Of a DNA stretch of 64,000 bases, positions 14,052 through 25,179 are shown piece after piece. The notes beneath the pieces were generated by a model that searched no databases, was not told the DNA's origin, and was given only the letters and a program-made list of their open reading frames with translations. A program made the translations under genes and the position numbers. The DNA is from Spirodela intermedia. Taxonomy: Eukaryota; Streptophyta; Magnoliopsida; Alismatales; Araceae. The stretch covers positions 9,481,392 through 9,545,391 of the forward strand of contig LR746265.1 in NCBI GenBank assembly GCA_902729315.2, read 5' to 3'. Numbering within the stretch: the stretch's first letter is position 1; each line of letters opens with the position of its first letter.

Positions 14052-15213
14052 CACTAAAAGTGGAGGACACTGAATATCAACATCATTTACGCCCGCCCTT
14101 CATACGATGTGGCGCAAAGAGTAGAGAGAAGAGGGAAGAGAGAGAAACAATAATTTAGGTGTTGACAATTAGTTAGGGCTCCCCAACAACAGGCCTAATT
14201 TCATCTTGTACCGGGCTTTAAATAGGAATCTAACTGATCGTTCTCTCGCTCGTCGACACGCTGCCGTTTGGCTGATTTCTGAAAGGCACGCCCTATTCTA
14301 GGAGCCGATCCATCACCGTCAACAGGCCTAACTAGTGCAAATAACTTTGACTTTGGCCGCTCTCTAACATCCACACTTCGTCGTGATCTTCTCTCTCGAC
14401 TCCGTCAGCCTTATTTCTAAGCTTGGACCTGGAAATGCCGGCCCCGGACACCCCACTAATCGTTTTCCCTTTGATTACTTTTTCGGACTTTATCATTGCC
14501 CGGGACCTGCTAGAAATCTTTTGGGCTTTGATTGAAAAGCTATGCGCCGAACAAAGTCAAAAAGAACCGCAAGAGTCAATTCGTGGAACGTTTGTCATGT
14601 TCAGACAACGGGTCAACTCGGGCGACGGGGCTTTTCGACATCCAGAGGCGATGTCATCGCGTTTCTGCGGCGTAAGGCCGGGTAGGTTAACCGAACGGGA
14701 AGAACTTTCTGGGTGGCCGGCAGCCGACTACTTATTGCAGGCACCAACTGGTGGCAGCCTCCGCCCATTTGAAAGCTTGGTAGACCGGAGAGAGAAAGAG
14801 AGAGAAGAGGTCGTCTTCTACCGCTCCGGCAAGCTCTAGTTATGTGAGAGGTCGCGTAGATCTCTGAACTAGCAACAGTCACCTCATCTGTCCACTCCAC
14901 CTCGGCGGCTCCTGTTTTGGCGACTTCAGAGGGGTCCTGCTGTTCTTTGCACATGGAAGGGGGATTGCAGAGACCTCTCTCTCTCTGACTCGCTCGCTCT
15001 CACTCTCATTTTCATTCGCTCACTCTAACCCAATCTATCTTCCTTCCTCCCTCGCTCTCACTCTCTCTCTCCTTCGCTCGCACTCTCTCTCTCTCTCTCT
15101 CGCTCTCGTTCTCATTCACTCATTCTCACTCTCACTCTCTCTCCTTCGCTTTCTTTCTGATTCGTTCACTCTCTCGCTCTCTCTGCGCTCTGACTCTCAC
15201 CCTCTTGTCTCTC

Positions 15214-15302
<89 letters not shown>

Positions 15303-15608
15303 CGCTCGCTCTCCGGTCTACCGAGTATACTGGGGACAATCTCTTCTGACCACAACTGTTTACGGGAGTCCCGTCTGATATCACTGCTAATTCAACAAGG
15401 GGACATGAAAGATGTTCAGGCAGGGAGGAAAATAAATGGAGTGAGATAGAGAGAGCTTCTTTACTCATTGTTCCTCAACGATAGGAACATAAAATTATGA
15501 TAATTATAGAAACATCCTCAATATTGCGCGGTATTTGTTAATCTCAGAATTTTGGGTGCAGTTCTTTGGCAAAATTGCCCGGCTATCTCAGACAGAGGAA
15601 GTAGAAAT

Positions 15609-15639
<31 letters not shown>

Positions 15640-16428
15640 AGAAAAATACCCCATTGAGAAGTCACGTGGCTTATACATTTCTATCGTTTATGTGGTAGTA
15701 GTCCACGTGTCTTCTTCTATCTATCCCTATCTCGTTGACATGCGATGGAGGGCCAGAACCGGAGCTCATTTTGAATAGTCATTCCGTTGACTTTTTCCAT
15801 CAGAGCCGCACGCGGCCGCCGCGGCGGGATTGAAGAGAATAAGTCGTAGGACGACTATGGATGCGGTGGGTACTCTCTCTCTCTCGCTCGATTGTTTTCT
15901 CTGTCGATACATTCAGTGATGTCAAACGCGACGCCAGCATAAATGTCTTCAATTCTCGTGGCCGCCCGGGAAGCAGGTCTTCCTGGGAAGCCACGCCCGT
16001 TCTCTTCTCTCTCCTCTCCCGCCGCTTTCTTCTCTTTCCCCACGTTAATCCATCGGCTTCCGCGGAATAGTCGGCAGTATATTTTCCTCCTCCCCCCCGC
16101 CTGGTATGTTCCTCGTGGACAGGTGCCGGGGGAGAACAGGGGGGTATAGAGAGAGGGAGTCCCTGATTTCCCTCCCGTCGACCATCGCAGGAGAAAGTCC
16201 ACCTGATATTTTGGGGGTATCAGGGAGAGAGCTCGAGGAACCCTTCGACGCGTCCTCCGTGTTGATGGAACACCGGTGGTCCTTGGGCTTCTTCTACCCC
16301 TCCAGATTCCTCGTCTTCTCTCATTAGAAAAGAGAGAGGGAGAGACAAGGCTTTCCTCTGCGGTTTATTCGCCCAAAGGGTCTGCGAGGTTGTCCGTGCT
16401 CCGCGCGCCCTCTTATAGAAAATTTGCG
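12611..16428. other. composition switch and CT/GA-rich upstream region of the ULT gene
   Basis: From about 13,400 the sequence turns GC-richer and fills with (CT)n/(GA)n tracts (13,125-13,145; 14,016-14,049; 15,080-15,300; 15,610-15,640). Open frames here (for example 14,423-14,839 +, 138 codons; 13,570-13,869 -) match no family I know and are probably chance. Bases about 15,800-16,428 likely contain the promoter and 5' leader of the ULT gene; I cannot fix a TATA box or start site. Confidence 0.45.
15216..15299. repeat. (CT)42 microsatellite
   Basis: Uninterrupted CT dinucleotides about 1.1 kb upstream of the ULT start codon. A pure homopurine/homopyrimidine mirror tract can form a triplex (H-DNA) and is a potential GAGA-type binding platform. 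Confidence 0.95.
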
Positions 16429-16631
16429 ATGGCGACCGACGGCGCCGTCATGTTCACCGACGAGGAATTGAGCGAGATAGCCGGCCTCAAACGCGGCGAG
16501 GGCTACATTGAAGTGACCTGTGGGTGCACCAGCCGCCGCTATGGTGATGCCGTCGGCAGGCTGCGGGTCTTCGCTTCTGGGGACCTCGAGATCTCCTGCG
16601 ACTGCACCCCCGGCTGTCAGGAAGGTGAGGG

Positions 16632-16683
<52 letters not shown>

Positions 16684-19600
16684 CCTCCATTTCCCTCTCT
16701 CCTCTCTCCCGGTGATCTGCTTGCATGATGGTTTTTTTTTCTGGTTCTTCTTGATACGGCGGTGTTAATATGTGCGCGCTTTCTGTTTGATGATACGTCC
16801 GGTTGACATCGTTGACCATGTTTCTGCTCATGGATGGGATCTCGTCCTCCCATCCATGCAAGGTGCTCATCTTCGTCGTCAGCCAGTTTCAAGGGGGCCG
16901 TGGATGACGATGGTAGAGGAGCCATCCCACACGTCGTCGTCTTCCTCATCACCACTCACCGGAACCGCCGGCATCTTTCTCTCACACATTTTTCTCTCCT
17001 ATTTCTCTCTCTTACGTGTGCATACGCATATTTTAGCATATAGAGAGAGAAAGAGATGGTCTCCGCCCAGCTACGCCATCAACCCAGTTAGAACGCTCTG
17101 ACAACGTGACGGTCTGTTGCATATACACCATTTCATGTTTGTCCTCTCTCTCTCTCTCTCTCCCCTGTTTAAGCTGGCTTGGCTTGTGGGATGGATGATG
17201 GTGCGGGGTGGGGGGCTCCCCTCTCACGCCCACGATGGTTTTCTCTTATATTTTAACTCCCCTTATGATCTCATTTCTAAAAATAGGAGTATCGCTCCAG
17301 ACTTTTACTCTCTCTCTCTCTCTCTCTCTCTCCAGACTTCCTTTCTCTTCTGTCTCAGCTGGCTGGGTTTGTGATGGCATGGCGTTTTCTTTTGTCTAGA
17401 AATATGTGTATCCGAGACGTGGGCTTTGGATTCGGAGTGATTCTCCCAAAGATCGAAACTTTATGCTTTCGTCCGGCGACTGATCCAGTGAAGAGAACGA
17501 CCCATTGAGAGCTTGTCTCGGGTTGTCTTCCTCTGCGCTCTCGTTCTCTTCTTACTATTTTTGGCCTGCGTCGGTGCGACGATCATCCGAACAAAGGCTC
17601 TGATAAAGTTGATACCTTTAGTTATGAACCCATGCCGCTGTTGAGAGTTTGATCTCGTCTCACGTATGAACTATTTTTAGAAATCTATATTAATATGGAA
17701 AGTACTGTTTTGTGGGGCAGGAAGAGGGGTCCGCCTTTCTCAGGAAATCAGAATATTCGGATGCCACTGTTTTATTAAAAAGCAGGGATATTTGGTTCAT
17801 TTATTTCGAACGTGAGTGTTTCTCTGGAGCCATGGAGTGTGGGGGATCCTCCAGGCCATACATAGAGCTTATACCATGGAATTTCATCTCTTTTGAAAGA
17901 ATTTCGGGTTCCTTAATTTAGAATTTCTTCTTTTTTTTCTTCATGTGGACCATTGTGCCGATAAACCAGGATTTCATCATTCGATCTTAGATTTCAATGA
18001 ATTCCCGGTTCCCTTTGAAAAAAAAAAATCATGTTGAATCCCAGTGGACCGTTGTGGCAAGAAACCATAATCACATCGTTCAACCTTTGCAAATATGAAG
18101 GCCCGGCGGCCTAGTTTATAATTATTTTTATTTTCATGTTGAATTTTGTGCCAAGAAATCAGAGCTTCATTTTTTTCCCCTTATTTTGAATAATTCTTTG
18201 TTCATGTGAAGCGTTGTGCCAGGAAATCAGAGCTCCATCCTTAAACTAGAATAAAATATTTCACCCCTGGATCATTAATTTTGCCAACAAATCAGAATTT
18301 CGTGATTCTTCTTATGGACTTATGCATGTCAGGTTCCTTAATTTAGAATAATTGTCTGTCCTCTGAACAATTGCGCCAAGAATCAGAATTTCATTTTTCT
18401 TTCAATGGAATCATGAAAGCCTGCTTTCCTTCATTGAGAATCATCAGAGTAGTCGTTTCCTCTGGACCAGTGCGCCAAGAAATCACACTTCCATTCCATT
18501 TTTAGAATGCCGATATTTCAGGCGATCAATATCTGAAGCTTGAGTTTTTCATTAAATATTATTACCTGTTTTTTAGGACTGTTTTAATTAGCTTGGATCT
18601 AATGATCATCCGCATTGAAGAATAGGATCCCCACACTCCAAGGCTCCGATGAACTGTAGCAATGAAGTGTGGATGCACCCACAAAAGCTGAGCACCTCCC
18701 TCCCTTCTCATCATAAAAAATGGAAAAGAATCTGTTAATTTTTTCTTCTTTTTTTTTCATCTTTTTCCCTTTGAAACTTGCCATGTTGTGTAGGATTTGA
18801 TGGTGAAACTCCTACAGAATCACCCTCGCCCTCACCCTCGGATGGTAATGAAGAGTGGGTTGATCTTCCGCTACCTTGTGTGCCTACGCAAGGTAGCTGA
18901 GCCTCCATCTTACCAAAAAAGGACCATAAAAGGAAAAGAGAGTCTATCAGATTCATCCTTATTTTACTTTTTTAATTGCCGCAAGAGACTATCATTTTGG
19001 TAAGGATTTGATGATCACTGACCGACATCCTCTGGCACCATGGAAATTCTCAGATAGAGAGCCAAGGGTAGTGAGTCGTGAGTTTGGCTCCATCCATCAT
19101 CACCGTGTACCCACAAAAGCTGCGGCCCCTCATCATCCACAATAGAATAAAAGGGACTATTGGATTCTTCTTTTGATGCCTTTTGTCCTGCCGTTCTTTC
19201 TTCGATGATCCCAATTACTATTTTTAGTCGTTCTCTGATATTTCTAAAATAACAGATTAAACATGACTAGGTTTTTTTTTTTTGAATTCTGACTGGGCGA
19301 TGCTTTGCCACTTATATGCTTATTTATTTATTTCTTTGAGTTATATTATTATTTATTTATTTCTTAACTTACTTAACCATAGGGAAGAGCTGCCTTGCCA
19401 TTTTTGGGACTCTCTGATGAGCGGATGTCCTTATTCACCTCTATTTCCTGATAACACCATGCTCGTGCGGATGTCCACTTACCTTCTGTTCTCGTATAGA
19501 TTTTACAAAACTCATCATGTGATTACTTCCCTTCTTCTGAATTCTTGCTGGGTATTCTGTCGGGTTGTTCTTCCATGTTTCATGTCTGAGTCCTCTTTAG

Positions 19601-20753
19601 TTAAATTTTCGCTCCAGAAATATTGGTCGATATCTTGTCCATTACCCCATATTCTAGGACCAGTTCAAGAAGACTCTCTGCTTCATGGCTCTACTATCTG
19701 CTTTGACACAGACAGATGTCGAATGCATCTGCTTGATTCATCAGTCCGATTCGATGTCTCTCCCAGGCAAGCTGACCCCGGCTGAGTTTGAGAAGCATTC
19801 TGGGCGTGAGACCCCCAGGAGGTGGAAGAGCAGCGTCTGGATCATTGCCAAAGGGGTGAAGGTCTCTCTTTTGAAGACGCCCCTCCTCAGGTACCACAAC
19901 CAGGCTTTCGGATCTGGAAATGGGCCCCACAAGGGCCACAAAAGTCGTCTGGCCCACCGGGATGAGTTCATCCGCTGCACGAGGTGCAGCAAGGAGCGGA
20001 GATTCCGGCTCAGGACCAAAGAGGAGTGCCGGGCCCACCATGATGCTCTGGCTAACCGGCATTGGGAGTGCTCCGACATGCCCTTTGAGAGGTAAAAATT
20101 TGTAATTTTCGTGTTAAAATTAGACCTGAGATTAATATTTAAGAATTGCACTACGTCAGTTTTATTTTTCAAGAGAAATTTTTTATTAAAAAATTATGAA
20201 TTTCATTGATGTGCTGATTTTTTTTCCCTTCAAGATGAAAAAAGTTTAATATCCATGGGCTAGGAGTAGTAGAATTCTTGCTCTCCAGCTGTAAGTTATG
20301 CATGTTGGAGTAAAGTTGATTCATCAGTTCTAAGCAATAATGCGTTTAAATGAACATAAATCTTTATTTTTCATGCGCAAATTCTTGAAAAAACAACTCT
20401 GATTCTTGATATGGCCAGCGGATATGTTCCCTGCAAGGGAGATCCCAAGAACTGTGCCCGTTTAGTCAAAACCCCGATTTAACTTCTACTCCTTCGTCCA
20501 TATTTCTTTCAATTGAAAGTCAACCATGCCTTCTTCTTCTTCTTCTTCTTCCTCATTCCAAGCATTGAGACGACAGCGGTGGGGGGAGCATACACATGGT
20601 ATCCGGAATGAAAGCATTGTGATCTCCGTTGACCTTCATAGATAGAATTCTCTGTGCCTAAATTCGGTCGGAATCCAAGATTCAGATCTTTTAATTTTCT
20701 TTCAGTCTGTTCAGAACAGGAAAGTGGTGTAACCACCGTGTCCCCAAGTAAAC

Positions 20754-20838
<85 letters not shown>

Positions 20839-21677
20839 CTCCCTTCTAATAGGGTAATGGGCGCTGAATTCCCTAGTAGATTACTAAATTCCATCTCTTT
20901 CTTTGCTTTTCTGGGGCCAAAAAAATTAGTAGGAAATGGGTTTGTCTCATATATGATGGCAAAAGTACGGGAGTAATTTATTTTGCCTGTTCTTCCTTTT
21001 CTCACCTTCCTCATTGGTAAATTGGGTAAAGAAAATCATACTGATCTCGTTGAAAAGGTCAGAGATGGAACTTAGTGGCCATGAATTGGTTTTGAACAGA
21101 GAAGGATGGTATTTTTTATAAAAAAATTGAAGGCCGACGAACTCGTCTGCTGTGCATGGTTTTTATGAGTTTTTATTGAAAAATAAAACAGTCTCAACTC
21201 TGGAAAGATGGAAATTCTCGGTGTGATACAGGGAGAGCGAGTTGACTTGTTCCCCTCTGCTATGAAATCAGGGCAAAGTCAAACACATGGTTGAAAATCT
21301 AAGAGCCAATAGGTACCAAACTAGGAAACCCGGTGCTTCCATGAGAGGCAAATTATGCGTCGGATTTTCATTAAAACCTCCTCCAACCGGCCGGAATCTG
21401 GCTGCTCCTCTTTCAGAGCTGGATGATCTTGGTCGGTGGAAAGCTGGCCGCCGCTAATGGCTTCTCTCTCTCTCTCTCTCTAACTGCTGGGGTGTTCGAC
21501 TTTGGCAGGGTCAGCTGCGAGGACGACGAGGAGCGAGCCAGCCGGAAGAACTACCGGGGCTGCGGGAGGTCGCCGCTCTGCGGTGGGTGCACGGCGTGCG
21601 TCTGCTTCGGCTGCGAGCTCTGCAGGTTCGCCGACTGCCCCTGCCGGGTCTGCGTTGACTTCATGCTCAACGCCTAG
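16429..21677 (+). CDS. ULT1-like: ULTRAPETALA-like SAND-domain chromatin/developmental regulator, 3 exons
   Basis: Exons by hand: 16,429-16,624; 19,767-20,091; 21,509-21,677. The join gives 229 residues; phases 1 and 2 match and all introns are GT..AG. Exon 1 begins MATDGAVMFTDEEL and carries CGCTSRRYGDAVGRLRVF and CDCTPGC. Exon 2 holds the SAND-like region (KLTPAEFEKHSGRE, then CTRCSKERRFRL and HWECSDMPF). Exon 3 is a cysteine-rich tail ending CPCRVCVDFMLNA. Length is close to the roughly 230-240 residues usual for plant ULT proteins. In Arabidopsis ULT1 is a nuclear trithorax-group-like factor that limits shoot and floral meristem size and counteracts Polycomb silencing at AGAMOUS. Intron 1 is 3.1 kb and starts with a (CT)n tract 8 bases after the donor; intron 2 contains (CT)n of 79 bp. 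Family assignment is firm; ULT1 versus ULT2 is not decided. Confidence 0.93.
16633..16678. repeat. (CT)23 microsatellite at the ULT intron 1 donor
   Basis: The pure CT run begins 8 bases after the first intron base (donor GTGAGG at 16,625). Being pyrimidine-rich, it lies at the 5' end of the intron, where a polypyrimidine tract is not expected. Confidence 0.93.
17900..18510 (+). repeat. degenerate tandem repeat inside ULT intron 1
   Basis: A core close to 'gaccattgtgccaagaaatcagaatttcat' recurs about seven times, near 17,950, 18,045, 18,150, 18,215, 18,280, 18,370 and 18,470. Spacing is roughly 65-100 bp and is irregular. Words such as 'ttcccggttcc' or 'aggttcctta' link several units. It has no coding potential and looks like an old minisatellite or local duplication series. 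Confidence 0.65.
20756..20834. repeat. (CT)39 microsatellite in ULT intron 2
   Basis: A 79-bp uninterrupted CT run inside intron 2, about 675 bp before exon 3. Probably length-polymorphic. Confidence 0.95.
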
Positions 21678-22197
21678 GCGTAGGTGGGCACAGCTACGAG
21701 AAAAACCCCATCTTTGGTGCTTATTCTTTGTGGCAGCTGGAGAATATTCTTTCCTCGAGGCAGAGGAAGGCCCTTCATCTGATGGTTTGTTCTTCTTCCT
21801 CGTTGATGGGCACCCATTCATAAATAACCTATTTTGGGGGGGGGCTATTTCCGGACACAGCTCTCTCTCTCTCTCTCGCTGAAGAATGTCTTTGCAGGGA
21901 ATCAGCCTCCTCCACTAGGCCATGTTTCTCTCTCATTCATTGCCTTTTCCAATAAGTAAACTTTCCTTCGTCGCAGATTCCCAAAGTGAAACCCTTTTTT
22001 AGCGATCCGACAGCTCAATGCTCCCAAATCCTGGGAATCTTGTCCAAAATTGGGAATCTAGCAGCCTGTCAGAAGATCATGAGACGGTGCGCCGTCTTCG
22101 TTTGCGCTGCTCTGATTGTCTATATCCTCCCTCCAGAGGGGAGTTGACTTTTTCTTGGGCTTGGGCTTGGGCCCGGCCCGTTCACGCCCCCTTAGTT

Positions 22198-22237
<40 letters not shown>

Positions 22238-22503
22238 CTTTATTGAATGAGCCCCGATATGGACAAGTATAATAATAACACCCCTGCGAGTTCAGTTTAT
22301 TGAGGAAAGATACCAACCCCTGAGAGGCGTAGTTGTTGGTGCAGGAGGCGCACCAAAAAAACGGGGTCGTAATTACAGCGAGCTCTTCTTCTTCTGCTTC
22401 TTCTTCCTTTCCGGGAATGGAAAGGATCGGGGGAGAGAGGGAGGGAGGGAGAGCGTGTCGGAATCCGACAGTCACAGATCCCCCAGTCGGCGCAGTCGAA
22501 CGG
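21678..22503. other. convergent 3' ends of ULT and the receptor kinase
   Basis: This 0.8 kb should contain the 3' UTRs of both convergent genes. It holds a (GA)n run at 22,200-22,234. I see no further gene and cannot place the poly(A) sites. Confidence 0.5.
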
Positions 22504-25143
22504 TCACCTGCCGCGGGGGTTGACCAGCTGGGAGAAGACGGCGCTGGTGGCGGCATCGGGGTCGTCCTCGCCGGTGGCGGCGCCGGTGACAACGCCGGCA
22601 GGCGGCGCCGGCGGGTCATCGAGGAGGTGGGGGAGGGCGGCGATGTGGTTGGTGCTGTCGCCGCCGGGGTCGTCGGCGGCGGCGGCGGCGGAGGTCTCCT
22701 CGAGCTGGAGCGCGTACTCGAGGTTCCAGAGGACGTCCCCCATGGAGGGCCGGTCAACGCCGTGCTCCGCCAGGCACTTCTCCGCCGTCTCCCCGTACTT
22801 GCGGAGCGACGCCGGGTTGACCTTCCCCGCCAGCGCCTGGTCCATGATCTGCACCAGCTGGCCCCGCTTCTGCCACGTCATCGCCCACTCGGCGATGTTG
22901 GCCTGCTCGCGTGGCAGGCCCGGGTTCAGCGCGGGGCGCGTGCAGAGCACCTCCATCAGCACCACCCCGAACGAGTAAACGTCGGACTTCTCGGTCAACT
23001 GCTGGCGCCGGAAGTACTCCGGGTCCAGGTACCCGAAGCTGCCCTTGACCGCGGTGCTGACGTGGGTCTGGTCAATGGCGGGGCCCGCCTTGGAGAGCCC
23101 AAAGTCCGCCACCTTGGCCACTAGGTCCTCGTCCAGCAGGATGTTGGTAGTCTTCACGTCCCGGTGGATGATGCTCTGCGCCGCCCCCGTGTGCAGGTAG
23201 TGCAGCCCCCTGGCGGCGCCGATGCAGATCTCCAGGCGACGCCGCCAGGGCAGCGGCGGCAGCCCCGCCCCGTACAGGTGGCTCCGCAGCGGCCCGTTGG
23301 CCATGTACTCGTACACGAGGATCATCTCCCGGTTCTCGTCGCAGTAGCCAATGAGGGAGACCAGGTGCCGGTGCCGGAGCTTGGAGAGCATCTGGATCTC
23401 CGTGTGGAACTCTGCCAAGCCCTGCTCCGACCGGGGGTTCCCTCGCTTCACCGCCACCTTGGTTCCGTCCTCCAGGGCTCCCCTGTACACCTTGCCGAAG
23501 CCGCCCACCCCGAGCAGCAACGCCTCGTCGAACCGCGAGGTGGCGTCGCAGATCTCCTGGAAGGAGAAGACGCGGCCGCGCGCGGCGGCGGAGGCCAGCG
23601 ACGCGCCGCTCGCCGCGGTGGCGCCGCCCCCGCTCTTCCCCGACGCCGCCGCGGTGGAGGCCTTGCTCGCGCTGTAGGAGTGCAGCCCGCCGCCGCCGTA
23701 GAGCGGGAGAGGCAGCCAGGGGTGGGGCGCCCCCCCGGCGCGGCGGGAGCGGCGGCGGAGGAGGACGCAGCATCCGCCGCACAGGGCGGCGAGCGCCAGC
23801 GCGGCGGAGCAGCCCGCGGCGGCGGCGACGATGAGCGCTCGCCGCCGTCGCTGCGGCGCCTCCTCCGGGAGGAGCTCCCGCGCGGAGGCGGCACCGCCGA
23901 GGCTGCCGGCGCCGTTGCTGATCTTCATCACCTCCAGCCCGTTCAGGATGGCGTTACTCAGGTCCGCCATTGGGTCCGGACCCACGCTCACCGTCAGCTC
24001 GCCGCCGCCCCTGCCATTGGAGGAGGAAGAGGAGGCGTTGCAGACAAAGTCCCTGTAGTAGGGGACGGCGAGGGCGCCCTTGAGAGCTGAGAGGTCGAGG
24101 CTGGGGATGGCGAGGTCGGCGTTGACGTAGACGTTGAAGACGAGGTTGTTCATGGACTTGCTGACGATGTCGCAGAAGTGGAGGCGGGCAACGTAGCGGA
24201 ACCCCGGGTCAACGGCGAAGACCCAGGTGATGTTGAAGTTGGACCCGGTGACGTTAGCGTCGCTCATGGCATCGGCGGTGGCGTATACCCACCGCGGCGC
24301 CGTCTCCGTCGTAAGCCCGCCGCCCTCCGGGTACCTGATCGCCGCCGGGTCAACGGCCACCCGCGCCGCCGAGCTGTTCACGTGCAGGTACCCCTCGTCG
24401 GACTCCCAGGTCCTCCCCAGCGTGTCGTTCTCCGGGGTCACCGGAGGGCCGCCTACGTTCAACCGGAACACCGTTTCCAGCGAGAGCTCAGATAGACCGG
24501 CGACGGCGGCGGCAGCGGGGAGCGCCGCCGCCTCGTCGGCGATGAGCTCGTCGGGGGCGGAGACAACCTCGATCCCGTTGACGAAGGAGACGGAACCGTT
24601 GGAGGGCAGGAATGTGAGCACCAGCTCGCCGGCGGTGAGGTTCAGGCTGTACTCCTTGGCAACGAAGGAGGCACCGGAACCCCGGAAGACGAAGCCCTGC
24701 AGCAGGACGAAGTCGCCGGCGACGACGGTGATGGAGGCGGCGGTGAGGTCGTGGCCGGAGCCGGCGCCGGCGATGGGGGAGAAGTAGAGCCGGACCCAGT
24801 GGCGCCCCTGTCGCCGGATCTCGAACCGGTACGAGGCGGGCTCCGGGAAGAATCGGAGGGACTGGTAGATCGGGGACGGGAGGGACGCGGCGGCGGCGGC
24901 GGCGGCGGAGAGGGCGCCGTCGCCGGAGGACTTGAGGGAGAAGGAGGACCGCTCTGTGTCAGGGAGGAACTCCTGGCCGTGGACGGTGAGCTTCTGTGGG
25001 GACCCGCAGGCAATGCGGTAGCTGTCCACTGGAGAGAAGGCCTCTCCGCCGGCGGAGGAACCCACCAGAAAACCGGCGGCGAAGAAGAAGAAGGAGAAGA
25101 AGAAGGGGGAGAAGATCACGGGTGCCCACGGTGGAGTCCCCAT
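22504..25143 (-). CDS. THE1-like: THESEUS1-like CrRLK1L receptor kinase, intronless
   Basis: An 879-residue protein from one exon, typical for CrRLK1L kinases (about 830-900 residues). Residues 1-32 form a hydrophobic signal peptide. About 38-410 is a tandem malectin-like ectodomain (starts FSPVDSYRIACGS; NGLEVMKISN near its end). Residues 436-462 are a transmembrane helix followed by RRRSRR. The kinase spans about 540-812 with glycine loop GVGGFGKV (545-552), lysine in VAVK (566), HRDVKTTN (660-667) and DFG (680-682), so it should be active. The tail retains LPREQANIAEWAMTWQK and VDRPSMGDVLWNLEYALQ, close to THE1 rather than FERONIA. THE1-type receptors sense cell-wall damage and RALF peptides at the plasma membrane. 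The start is the first ATG before the signal peptide; an AAACCCTAA telo-box lies 28 bp upstream. Subfamily confidence is high, orthology moderate. Confidence 0.95.
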   Translation of the reverse strand: MGTPPWAPVIFSPFFFSFFFFAAGFLVGSSAGGEAFSPVDSYRIACGSPQKLTVHGQEFLPDTERSSFSLKSSGDGALSAAAAAAASLPSPIYQSLRFFPEPASYRFEIRRQGRHWVRLYFSPIAGAGSGHDLTAASITVVAGDFVLLQGFVFRGSGASFVAKEYSLNLTAGELVLTFLPSNGSVSFVNGIEVVSAPDELIADEAAALPAAAAVAGLSELSLETVFRLNVGGPPVTPENDTLGRTWESDEGYLHVNSSAARVAVDPAAIRYPEGGGLTTETAPRWVYATADAMSDANVTGSNFNITWVFAVDPGFRYVARLHFCDIVSKSMNNLVFNVYVNADLAIPSLDLSALKGALAVPYYRDFVCNASSSSSNGRGGGELTVSVGPDPMADLSNAILNGLEVMKISNGAGSLGGAASARELLPEEAPQRRRRALIVAAAAGCSAALALAALCGGCCVLLRRRSRRAGGAPHPWLPLPLYGGGGLHSYSASKASTAAASGKSGGGATAASGASLASAAARGRVFSFQEICDATSRFDEALLLGVGGFGKVYRGALEDGTKVAVKRGNPRSEQGLAEFHTEIQMLSKLRHRHLVSLIGYCDENREMILVYEYMANGPLRSHLYGAGLPPLPWRRRLEICIGAARGLHYLHTGAAQSIIHRDVKTTNILLDEDLVAKVADFGLSKAGPAIDQTHVSTAVKGSFGYLDPEYFRRQQLTEKSDVYSFGVVLMEVLCTRPALNPGLPREQANIAEWAMTWQKRGQLVQIMDQALAGKVNPASLRKYGETAEKCLAEHGVDRPSMGDVLWNLEYALQLEETSAAAAADDPGGDSTNHIAALPHLLDDPPAPPAGVVTGAATGEDDPDAATSAVFSQLVNPRGR

Positions 25144-25170
25144 GGCCGTCTTCCCCTGACGGCCGCGAAG

Positions 25171-25179
25171 AAACCCTAA
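25171..25179 (+). promoter_or_regulatory. telo-box AAACCCTAA upstream of the THE1-like gene
   Basis: The plant telo-box motif sits in the putative 5' leader of the minus-strand kinase gene, 28 bp from its ATG. Telo-boxes in plants are bound by TRB proteins and occur near start sites; function here is inferred. Confidence 0.45.

Noticed and set aside
14423-14839. 138-codon plus-strand frame in the ULT upstream region
   Set aside because: No recognisable domain, no Kozak-like support, and it ends in a GA repeat; chance frame is more likely.
22333-24090. Long plus-strand frames opposite the receptor kinase (263 and 308 codons)
   Set aside because: They are antisense shadows of a clearly conserved kinase and consist of Gly/Arg/Ala-rich low-complexity sequence.
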